A stretch of DNA of 64,000 bases, from NCBI GenBank assembly GCA_001792895.1, contig MARA01000038.1, forward strand, positions 310,001 through 374,000. Reading direction: 5' to 3'. The stretch is from Lentinus brumalis. Lineage: Eukaryota > Basidiomycota > Agaricomycetes > Polyporales > Polyporaceae. Both the position numbers and the translations under genes were made by a program. The notes under the pieces are model-generated. The model searched no databases and was not told the DNA's origin. It was given only the letters and a program-made list of their open reading frames with translations. The stretch's first letter is position 1; each line of letters begins with the position of its first letter. This document shows, piece after piece, positions 11,552-21,798 of this stretch.

Positions 11552-13990
11552 ATGGGTCGGCACCAGGTCTTCCTCATCGCGCGTGTCCGTCCGCACGGCG
11601 CGCCCCCGGACCATCCCGGCAACCGTCGATGCATCGCCGCGTTCCATCACCAGTGGTGCCGTGGCTGCTCGCCTTTGATTGCCATGCGTCGTCTAGTCAC
11701 CCTCATTCAACAGCCGGACAACGCCGCGATCGTACGGGCGGAGGTGCGCGACATTGAGGGGAAGTACGGCAGCCATGGCGCGGTTGAGCCCCGCATCCCG
11801 GACACACCCTGCCCCTTCACCGCGGCGTTGCTGGCGATGGCCTGGTCAGCGGATCTCCAAGATAGCTCCGACATTGACTCCGATGGGACCACGCTAGTCT
11901 ACGATTTGTTGACTGCGTCAATGGGCTGTTGGCAAGGAGGTACGAGCTCTTATGCTACGTGTGTTCTCTAGTGGCGGTCTTATAACTCTCGTTTCTGCCA
12001 GACAACAACGACGGCTTGTCCATCTTGGACGTTACGGACCCTGAGGACCCCGCGTACTGTTTCCTCACCGGCAACGAGACCCCGGGCACGCCAAAGCAGC
12101 GCCACGCGCCGCTCGATGCGCGTGGGTACCTTAGTACTTACTATCATCTGGAGAAGCCAACTAAAGGCAAGGCTAAGCACGGCAACACTACGCACGGTAA
12201 GCTGTCTAGTACGCTCCATGTCTGTGATCCACAACACGGTCTTGGGGCTCATCAGCTTGACAGCAAAGAGGAAACTGGGACACTTGAAGTACACGTATTG
12301 GTCCCAATACGTGGAAGATCTCACAGATGTTCCACTCCTTCCGATAACTTCGCTGCGCGAAGCTTGGCCGAACGAGACATTCAGGGACCCGCCACGGTCA
12401 AACGCAGTGTCCCAGGTCGCGCCTGAGTCCCGGCAAGCCACACCCGGCGACGTCTCTGCTGGAGCGATGCCGACCCTTGTTGAGATCAGCTTCGAGATCG
12501 TCGTGAAGCAGTCTGTTGATGACGGAGACACAGCGGAGGTCGAGAAGCTGCTCTGGCTTCCTGGCAGGGCTGCCCAAGCCAAGACCATCCTGCGTGGCCT
12601 TGGAACCTTTACCGACAGTGCAGCGCACCTGCTCGGTGTCGCACTGGAGGAGCTCAGGGAGGAGACCTACCGCGTTGACCTGACTGGCTTTCAGATGTCG
12701 GGCGCACATGTCGCAACAGTGCTCTGTGCTCTGGGCGACATTCACTCTGTCGACCTCTCAGGCAACGCGGTCATCGTCGCCGACGAGGTCCCAGACATCC
12801 TCGCTGCGACGCGGACACTCCGTCGCATCGTGCTCATGGGATGCCCGTCCGTCGATGGTCCTCGGCTCCTTGAGCTTGTTCAGACGCAGCCGTCTCGCTT
12901 CAAGACAGTAGAGGGGATCCTGCACCCGGCCTTTCTAACCATTGACAAGCCTGATCCGTACCCATGTGCCTTCACATACGTGAGCGTGATGTCCTCCCAG
13001 ACTCGGAGACTCTCCTGTGTTTCTATCCCCTTCTTTACGCCTGCGCAAGTCGTGCAAGCCCTCACGGACATCATACCATGGCAAGCCGGCTCCAAGTCGG
13101 AGACGATGTCGAGCTCCGGTTTCGGACTGCCAAGCGTCGGCACCTCCGCTTTCCAGGGCGGTACCCGCCAGCCAGGCCAGACAGTGAACGAGCGCACGAT
13201 CATGACCGTCCCCTACCAGACTCCTCGGATCCCGCGCGGTCAGATGGTGCTCTGGACGTTCGTGCGCAACATGCCCCATCACCCACTCTACGGCCAGGAC
13301 CAAAGTAACAACGGCTGGGGATTCGTTCGCTACACCTTCCAGGCGCCATCAGCCGCTGAAGCCGCTGAACGCCGCTTGGCAGCGGAGAAGCTCGAACGCA
13401 TGAAGGCGCAGATGGAGCTGCAGGTCGCCGCGGCGTTGGAGACACATGACCATCAGGCGGCGATGGACTTGCGTGGTTACCTGAAGGTGTTGATCGCAGA
13501 TCACTCAATATCTCTCCACCGACCGGATCGGATCGACGGCACGGTCTACGACCTCAATGGCTTCCTGGAGTGCATGGCGAAAGAGGGACGTCCCATGCCG
13601 AGCGACGACGCGGTGCAGAAGCTGGAGAAGATCCTGTATATGAAGGACGAGCTGACGCTCCAGGACTTCCTGGAGCGCATGGCGAAAGATGGACGTCCAA
13701 TGCCGATGGAAGAGGCAGTGGAGAAGTTTGAAAACACCTTGCACTTGAAGGGCGGGATGACCCTGAAGCGCTGCCTGGAGCGCTTGGCCAAAGATGGACA
13801 TGTCATGTCGCGCATGGAGGCGGTGGAGAAGTTCCATCTGGACAAAGGCCTGTACATGAAGGAGATGCTTGGTGAGTATTGCTGCCCGCTGATGAAGCAG
13901 GAGACCTTGTCAGAGCTCGACCCGGATCAGACTCGTGGCGGAATGATCGCTCCACTGCGGTACTTGAAGGGGGAGGGATTCAGTTACTGA
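11552..13990 (+). CDS. unknown large protein with C-terminal tandem repeats (duplicate copy A)
   Basis: I do not recognise a named family. Three exons (11552-11939, 12002-12196, 12264-13990) give 769 aa. The N-terminal third starts MGRHQVFLIARVRPHG and has clustered H/C/W residues. The middle (about residues 340-400) looks like degenerate leucine-rich repeats: VDLSGNAVIVADEVPDIL, then LRRIVLMGCPSVDG. A W-rich segment ending NGWGFVRYTFQ follows, then a charged helix (AAEAAERRLAAEKLERMKAQ). Residues about 625-728 are three 33-35 aa repeats, each with LExMAKxGRPMPxxEAV. No signal peptide or membrane segment is visible. A decayed copy lies 450 bases downstream. It may act in recognition or scaffolding, but that is speculation. 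Confidence 0.8.
13558..13866 (+). repeat. three tandem about 105-base coding repeats in copy A
   Basis: Units of about 105 bases start near 13558, 13663 and 13768. Each encodes a version of FLECMAKEGRPMPSDDAV followed by a K/E helix and LYMKDE. The third is shorter and most diverged. Copy B keeps only one unit, so the array expanded in A or contracted in B. Confidence 0.8.
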
Positions 13991-14443
13991 ACACTTAGTA
14001 CGCATATCGTGTTATGAGCATACGTTGTGTCACTGTCCATCTTCTTTTCTTCCGCCTGATTGAGATTGGTAGTATCCAGGTCCGCGTGCTTCCCGATCGA
14101 CTGGTTTTCGAGTCTAGTTTCCGACATGTGGAGAAGATCAAGGATGCCAATTGGATCGAGGTTCACCGGATCACCTGCTCTGCAGAATCAGCATCAAGCA
14201 TCGGCGGGACCACCGCAAGCGTCGATGGCGTGCACCACTCATGGCGCGAGATCGGAGAGGCTGCCCCGCACTGGGCTAGGGCCTGCATCAGGGTGAGACA
14301 AGTCATCTAGAACTTCACAATGACACGGAGCCGAATTCGAACGAAGATCGACGCACGAGCAGGAGCAAGTACTTATAGTTCAGCTCCCCCGGCGGTTTCG
14401 CGGTGCCAGGCTCTTGCCCCCGACCATCACTCTCCTCTCAAGC
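13991..14443. other. spacer between duplicate copies A and B
   Basis: No gene. It contains the 3' end of copy A and the promoter of copy B, with the shared GTACTTATAGTTCAGCT element at 14369-14385. Confidence 0.6.
14369..14385 (+). promoter_or_regulatory. core promoter element of duplicate copy B
   Basis: Exact match to the element upstream of copy A. It lies about 60-75 bases before the copy B ATG at 14444. Confidence 0.5.
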
Positions 14444-16460
14444 ATGGGGCAACGGCACCAGGTCTTTCTCATCGCTCGCGTCCGCCCGCACGGCGGGCCC
14501 CCAGATCATCCGGGCAACCGTCGATGCATCGCGGCCTTCCATCACCAAACGTGCTTTGGCAGCCTGCCTTTGACCGCCATGCGTCGTCTAGTCACTCTCC
14601 TCGGACAGCCCGACAACGCCGACATCGTCGGGGCGGAGGTCCGCGACATTGAGGGCAAGTACGGCAGCCACAGCGAGGTCGAGCCCCACATGCCGGACGT
14701 TCCCTGCCCCTTCTCCGCTGTGTTGTTGGCGATGGCGTGGTCAGCGGATCTCGAGGACAGCGCCAAAATCTACAGCAGTCAGACTTCGCTAGTGAAAGAT
14801 TTGTTGGATGCGCCCATGGGCTGCTGGCAAGGAGGTACGAACTCGACGTACCTTTGCTACATATACTCGAGCTTCTGACTATCGTCGCATATAGACAACA
14901 ACGACGGGTTATCAATCTTGGATGTCACCGACCCTGAAAAGCCTGCATACTGTTTCCTGACTGGCCCCGCGGCCCCTGGAACGCCAGAGCAGCGCAGCGC
15001 GCCGCTCGACCCCCGTGCTTACCTCGGGGTTTACTACCGTCTGGACGAGTCAGCTCATCACACAGCAAAGTACGACAACCACAAGGACGGTAAGCTGTTC
15101 GCTCAACGTGATAATCGCTCTGTGCTCGTACTGATAGGCTCGGCAGCGGTGACGAGCCGCGAACAGCGCGAGCACTGGCTCAACTTGTGGAAGATCTGGG
15201 TTATGTCCCCGTCCTTCCCGTAAGCGTGCTGTGCGAAGCTTGGCCCAACGAACAGTTCCAAGACCCGCCAGGACCCACAGCTCGGTCCGATGCCGCGTCG
15301 CAGTCCGCGTCCGACGTCCCGGTAAGAGCGGTGCCCAACCTCGCTGATTTGAGTCTGGACGTCGCCGTGAGGCAGTCCGTCGAGAACGGGGACACAACGG
15401 AGGTCGAGAAGCTGCTCTGGCTACCTGGCAAGGCCGCCCGAGTCAAGGCCATCTTGCGCGACCTCCAGCCCTTCAACGACAGTGCGGCGCACCTGCTTGT
15501 TATCGCTCTGAAGGAGCTGACTGAGACATTCCGTGTCGATCTCGCCGGCTTCCGGATCCCGGGCGCACAAGTCGCAGCGGTGCTCTCTGCTCTGGGCGAC
15601 GTTTGCTCGGTAGACCTCTCAAACAACGCGGTCATCCTCGCCGACGAGGTCCCCGACATCCTCGCTGCGACGCCTACACTCCGGCGCATCGTGCTCATGG
15701 GATGCCCTTCGGTCGACGGTGCTCGGCTTGTTGACCTCGTCCGGACCCAGCCGTCTCGCTTCAAAACCGTCGAAGGCATCCTCCACCCGGCCTTATTAAC
15801 CATCGAGAAGCTGGACCCGTATCCCTGCGCGTTCACATACGTGAGCGTGATGTCCCGCTCCAGCCAGAGTATCTCCTGCGTCTCTCTCCCCTTCTTCACG
15901 CCTGCGCAGGTCGTGCAGGCCCTAACGGATATCATCCCGTGGCAGGCCGGCTCCACGTCGCGCACCATGACGGGCCCATATGCGCTGCCGTGCGTCGGCA
16001 CCTCCGCCTTCCAAGGCGGCACGCGCGAGCCAGGCCAGACGGTGAACGGGCGCACGATCATGACCGTCCCCCATCAGACCCCTCGGATCCCGCGCGGCCA
16101 GAAGGAGCTGTGGACGTTTGTGCGCAACCTGCCCCAGTACACCCACTGGCACGACGGGGAAAAGCGCGGCTGGGGGTTCGTCCGCTACACCTGCAAGGGG
16201 TCTGGTGAACCGTTCAGCAGGGAGTATCGATGTGACTGGCAGCGCGGTGGAGGAGGGACATCACCCCGACCTCGGGGTAGGCACTCGAGGGCTTCTTGAA
16301 GTGCATGGAGGAGGAAGGGCGCCCGATGCCCAGCGATGAAGCGGTGGAGGAGCGCGAGAAGATCCTGTACATGAAGGACGAGAGGACAGGCGACTACTTC
16401 TGCCCGCTGATGGAGCCGGAAGGCCTGTCAGAGCTCGACCCGGATGTGTGTCCCGGGGGA
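14444..16460 (+). pseudogene. decayed tandem duplicate (copy B) of the unknown repeat protein
   Basis: Copy B begins MGQRHQVFLIARVRPHGG and follows copy A closely through matching introns (donors near 14835 and 15088). After the second intron the frame that continues exon 2 runs past the VEDL block in the wrong phase: where A has TAC before GTG GAA GAT, B has only TT at about 15185-15186. The body then reads well from 15187 to FVRYTCKG near 16200, after which sequence is missing. One repeat unit survives in yet another frame at about 16285-16385 (FLKCMEEEGRPMPSDEAVEE), followed by CPLMEPEGLSELDPD. These breaks make a functional full-length product unlikely, although unusual splicing could rescue part of it. 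Confidence 0.75.
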
Positions 16461-17177
16461 TGTACATCCGGTTGCGCTGTATTCGAGCAGATATGGATTT
16501 TGCTTGTGAAGTACAGCAGCCGCGCAGCATCCGATAGTTTCGTCACGACATTGAAGATGTGCTGTGGGCATGCCACATTGTAGCGACTGGCTACATGCAC
16601 TCGCTCGTACACCTGACAGATGTTGCTTGCGATACGTGCGGACGATATGGATGGCAGCGTGAATGACTTGAGCCGGCCACTTGAGAGATTGAAGCAACGA
16701 TACAGACCATGTATTGGACGGGTACACGGGCTACACATACAACGGGTATCGTCTACCCTGTCCGGGATATACACGGACGAGTACTATGGCTACAGCAGGC
16801 ATGTGTGGCTCTGGTGGAGTCCGTGTGGGAAGAGAGAGTAGGGCTAATGTGTGCGGGGGAGGGACAAAGATAGGAGCGTGTACCGCATGCGAGAAGATGA
16901 AAAGCATAAGTGCACGCGGCGAGTTAGAAGCAATGGTAAGTATAGTACGAAATTGTCCGAAGAAGAGTAAAGTGGAATAGGCTGTCCAGCATGCGAGGAG
17001 AAGGGGAAGGTACGTACACTACAACAAAACAAGGCGGAGAACAGAGAGAAGGTCCGTAGCCTAGTCCGCGCACATACGAAGAGTGAAAAGTGCGGCTTGT
17101 CACTTTGAGAGAGGGGAGAGGAGTGTGTTTCAAGTCATCATGTTGCGTCGTGTCCGTCATACGCATAGGTTCACAGA
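16461..17177. other. intergenic after copy B
   Basis: No gene was found. The stretch includes the 3' UTR of the minus-strand cyclin. Confidence 0.55.
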
Positions 17178-18817
17178 TCATGCGTCGACCTGTTGCTGCG
17201 TCCTGAATAGAGCCGACTTCGAGTGCGCGAGCCGCCGAAACGCGCTGCTCGGGCCGTCCAGCTCGATGCAGTCCTTCTCGGTGGCGGGTTGCCCCTTGGT
17301 CGCGGCCCACATGCGACTCAGGAACCCACCAGAGGCTGCAGTACGCGCGATCGCAGGCATCGTCGCCGATTGCATCACCGAGGACGAGGTCGACCGCGGC
17401 GCGCCCCTTCCGACGCCAGAACGTCCATGGAGGAGAGACTGGTGCACGTCCTGCGGAGATGCTGGCGACGAGTTCTCAGAATCCGAGCGCTCGTAGCTCG
17501 GCATCTCACGCATGGCAGACAGCCGCTTGATCTCGTTCACCGTACCCGCGACGGTAGCATCGCTCTTCACGGTGCACGTCGACGCGGCCGAGACCTTCCT
17601 TCCCTGTCTGTGCCTGTAGACATACGCGGCAGCGGACAAGGGCTGGAGGGTGAACTTCCTGGCACGAGCCTCCTCGTCGTCCTCGATGTCTTCGATCTCG
17701 ACCTCGAAGTCCTCTTGGTCTGATGAGGGCTCCGAGGACCCGACTGACGAAGGAGAAGAGGACCCGCTATCGCACGACAAACCCGGTTCTGACCCAGTGC
17801 TGTCGCCAGTGAGGCTCCGTCCGCAGCTACTGAGGGTGCTGCTCAACGATGCCCTCGAGATCAGTCGCGGCCGAGCTTCATCCTTGTCTGTGGGGGGAGG
17901 CACGGCAAGGTACTGAGACGAGATGCGCTTGACGAAAGTCTGCACGCTCGAGAGGCTTCCAGCTGGCGATGGCAGGCTCGAGGAACCGTTGTCGTTCGTC
18001 GGAGGCATCGATATATGCGCCTGCACACGGGCCTTTGCACGGTTGACAGCGGTCGCACGAGTCTCCTTGACCACGGACTCCGAGGAGGCGGTAGAGCGAG
18101 CGAGCTTCGAGCCAGAGGTCGACAGGAACGGCGCGAAGTGCAGAAGAGCCTCCTCCTCGTTGAACCGCAGGTCGTAGTTGAGGAGAAAGAGAAGCTGCTT
18201 CTCCATCAGGTTGACCTCGGCGAGCTCGAAGAGACGCGCGTAGTTGACCCAGTTCTTGTTCTTCGGCGACGAATCATTGAGGTACTTGGCGGCCACAATG
18301 AGCGTCGCGAGGAACACGCGGTGACGCGTGCACGGCATCCCTATTGGCGAGCGGTGTCAGCATATGGGGGTGAAGAGGCAGTAGGAAGGTAGGAAATAGG
18401 ATATATGCGCGCATACGGGAGCAGACGCACCTTTCGCCATCTTCGGCAGCTTTGTCCGCAGACGCTCAAGGTAGATGAGCGTCGCGAGAAGCGTCGGCAC
18501 CTGGACGTGCGAGCTCTGGCAGATGCAGATGATGAAGTCCTGGAGACTCGGGAGTGTGGGTGCTGACGGCTGCTGCTGGGCGGGCGGCTGTTGTTCCTGC
18601 TCACTGAACGACGTCTTGTGGGGTGTATGCGGCGGTGTTGGGAGCGACGCCTGGGGCGCGGGGGCTCGTCCGCGAGCGTGATGACACGCATCGTCTGCAG
18701 CGAGATGTACTGGATCATGTCGTACGACACGGGCTGGCCCATGAGATGGAGCAGGTCGCGGTTGTGGAAGGACCGCGGGAGGAGGGACGCCGAATGGCGG
18801 AGGTCGGACGCGGACAT
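17178..18817 (-). CDS. PCL-like cyclin (Pho85/Cdk5-type partner), one apparent frameshift
   Basis: Cyclin of the fungal Pcl1/2/9 type, a regulatory partner of a Pho85-like kinase in G1 or morphogenesis. Exons 18817-18431 and 18340-17178. It starts MSASDLRHSASLLPRSFHNR; the cyclin box has LQDFIICICQSSHVQVPTLL, IYLERLRTKLP, TRHRVFLATLIVAAKYLND and LLFLLNYDLRFNEEE. The long C-terminus is S/P/E-rich with acidic stretches. The N-terminal frame (to VITLADEPP) and the cyclin-box frame (from APQASLPTPPHTPHK) do not match. One extra base in the five-G run at 18660-18664 would join them, and exon 1 length (387) is one short of the phase needed at the intron. This is a sequence error or an inactivating indel. 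Confidence 0.82.
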
Positions 18818-19600
18818 GATGAGTTGAATGCGGAGGTATGTACGGGGGGAGGGGGAGAGAATGGGGACTTTAGCGGGGGATGTGGTGCCCGTCGAGGGCG
18901 AAAGCAAAAGAGAAGGGAATAAAAGGGTGGGCGGGGAGACGCGTCTGGCGACGACGGGCTTTATACGTCGGTCACTGGGCACAAACACGAACACACGCAC
19001 GCCCGATCGAGTCGCTGCTCGGCCGCGGAGGTTGGGGACGCGTGGGGTGAAGAAGGCGGTGAAGGGCAGCACCAGCTATGCCCAGAATAATGTCAACAGC
19101 GAGCACAACACGACGAGGATGAAAGCGAATGGATCGTGGCGAGTCCCAGGCGCACAGAGCCCGCACTCTGTCCGCCTGGGCTCATATACTCTGTCGCAAG
19201 AGGCTGGCAAGCTGGGCGGGCAGCCGAAGAACACGTTGTGCCCGACGGCAGCCTCGATCGCCGGTGTCAGTCGGAACTGAAAGCAGACTTTCGTCACGCG
19301 GGCAGAATTACGGTCTCTGTGCCAGACACATCGCTGAAGTCGCAGAAGTATTCCGCGAGGAGGACATGATGGACGTCGAGGACCAAGCTAAACTTCAACG
19401 ACGCCACAACGGCCCCGGCTACCTGTCTGTCTTGCCGGCTCGCACGCTTTTGATATGGGCGCTCATGTGGCGAAGCGGATGTGGTTGACTACAACACGCG
19501 ATATCACTTGAAGAGCGAAAGATAGAGAAAGATATATAGCATGACACACTGAGAACGGAGCACTGAAGGTCCCTGAAGCGGGCCTGGGGATATTTTGCAT
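18818..19600. other. intergenic, 5' of the cyclin
   Basis: No gene was supported. It holds the G-rich 5' region of the minus-strand cyclin and the 3' region of the SH3 gene. Confidence 0.55.
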
Positions 19601-20844
19601 CTACAACACCTTGACGTACGCCGCAGGGATGAGCCCCCGCTGTCCGTCAATCTCGCCAGTCCACCTGAATGAATATCATCAACAAGCTTGCTCAAGTCGA
19701 CGATGCAACCACACGTACCAGTCGTCCGAGGTGCGCTCCACCACCAACACGCGCATGCCCTCCTGCAAATCCAGGTCGCCAGGGTCCTTCCAAGTCAAGC
19801 GCGTCAGCACCCAGTCCACCCGCAGCATCGCGCACAACAGAGACACCCACCTCGCTGTGGTAGTCATACAACGCCTCCACCCACTCTCCCTCTTCCTGCG
19901 TGTTCCTCCTGGGCAGTGCGGGGGGCGCCGGCGGGGCCGGGGACGTCGCAGGGGACGACGCGGACGTCGACGGCACGCGCCTCGGCGGGGCGCAAAGTCG
20001 TTCTTGCGCTGGAACGCCGGCGGGGTCGGCGGGGCGATCTGTGCAGGCGCCGCGTGCTTCGCCGCGGTCGAATTCCGGATCGAGGAAAACATGTTCTTGC
20101 CCGAGCTCATGTCAACGTCGCCGAATTTCTGCGCGCGCGCGAGGGTCGTACATAGGTGTCCGGGTTGCGAGAGTGGTCATAGGATAGGGGAGAAGTGCTT
20201 GGTGAGCGGTCTGGGGAGTGACGAAGTCCGGATACAAAGACGACTCACCCGCTGCGGGAGAAGCTTCGCGTGTTCCTGCGGTGGGCTGGCAGGTTCCTCC
20301 GACGAGCTCGCGTTCCTCCTCGGGGGAGGGCGCGGGAACCCGTTCGACTGCCCAGGCGTCGGGTCCGCGCCCCCGTTGCTCGCCCTCAGCGCAGCGGCTG
20401 CAGCCGCCACCCGTCCAACAGAGTTGCCAATCTCCGCCGTCGTGGCCTGCTTGACCGCCCCACAGCATAGCCGTCAGCGATGGGGCACCAGAGATGGGAA
20501 TGCAGGGCAGAGATGGATGCAGAGGGGGGGGGGCGGGGAAGAAGGAGTAGAAGTAAGACGCACCGGATCTGGCCTCTTCCATCCGTTCGTTGCGGGCACT
20601 GCTGGCGAGGACAGCACCTGCTGCACGACGGACGCTGCCGCCGCCTTTCCCGCCGCCCCGCTCGCCCCATTCCGAACAAGTCTGGGCGGGACGCGAAGTA
20701 TCTGGAGGGGCACACACGTTAAGCACCGCTGCCCTCTGTTCGAGCCACCCAAGCCAAGCAAGAGACGCAGTGCGCGACACTCAACTCATCCAGCAGCCCG
20801 AAGAACGCGTCCTTGTCCGCGGGTGTAAGCCTTGCGAAGACCAT
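19601..20844 (-). CDS. SH3-domain protein, two apparent frameshifts
   Basis: Minus-strand gene of about six exons. It begins MVFARLTPADKDAFFGLLDE and continues across an intron to YFASRPDLFG (exon 1 20844-20786, exon 2 from 20701). The middle is A/P/S-rich. The C-terminus is a single SH3 domain assembled across two introns: EALYDYHSE, DPGDLDLQEGMRVLVVE, SDDWWTGEIDGQRGLIP and final YVKVL, giving the usual ALYDY, WW, G and PxxYV positions. Such proteins act as adaptors in actin or endocytic processes by binding proline-rich partners. Two places need one added base for the frame to continue: near 20675 (after DLFG) and in the four-G run at 19987-19990. Confidence 0.72.
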
Positions 20845-21798
20845 CTCGATTTCTCCCGAGTCAGAACGGTGATGAGAGCAAGTCCAGCAAGCAGGTATGT
20901 ATCGTCGCGCGCGTCCGAGAGTCCAAGCCGCAGTGTCACTGTGCCCCTGTGGTGGTGTATGTATGTAGCCCAAAGGAAACAAAGGAGGACAGATGGAAAG
21001 TTCAGGTCGACTCAGTCCATCGATATATAGCTCTCAGGCCGTGCGAGCGAAGCAAGAGAAGATCTGCCGAGAACCTGGTCCGTTCGCAAGCGGCAACGGG
21101 ACCGTCAGTACTGACTGACAGTGCATATCGCTTGCTGTGCCTGTCCCTGATGTGGTGCGGCTGTGCAGCGTGTACGAGACGCATGCGGAACCGCCCTCCG
21201 CCAGCGTCGCTATCACGAGTGCTCACAATCTGTCAAGACGAGCGCGTCGACGGTGATAGAAGGTGCTGCACATCGTATTCTATTCACATCGAGTCATGAT
21301 GTCCGCTGGGCCTACACGTAACCCGCTGGAGACCGTACAGCTTGTGGTTGGGTTCTTCGACGCAGCTGCATCGCTTCCGAGGTCGAGATCAGTCAGCGCT
21401 ACTACATACTTATCCGTGCGTACTGTGGCCTGCCGAATTGACGCGTCGGGCGATAATGGTTTACAACAGCGGAGGTATCAATGATCAGACGAAAGAGTAC
21501 TATGACAGATGAGCTCCCTACGATACAGCTAGAGAGGTCACGGAGGATATGGACGGGTCGCAATATTAAGCAAGTCAGGACGAGGAGGGCTGAAGTATAC
21601 AAGAAAACGTGTGAATAGGTGCGCGGTCGCAGCGAGTGCGAGAGCGAAGGCGTCATCGCAGGGGAGCACAGGTGGATATCGAGCAAAGGACGTTCCAGAT
21701 GATGCAGCAGCGTAAAACGTGGACGAAAAAATGGACAGCGAGAGGTCGTGCAGCAGCGTGTGTACAGTGCCCGAGGGCGGCGACGACAACGACGGCCA
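20845..21798. other. intergenic, 0.95 kb
   Basis: No gene was supported. The part near 21550-21798 is the likely 3' UTR of the minus-strand SSXT gene. Confidence 0.55.

Noticed and set aside
19611..20828. 405-codon open frame on the plus strand
   Set aside because: Antisense to the SH3 gene; G/C-rich opposite strand with no motifs.
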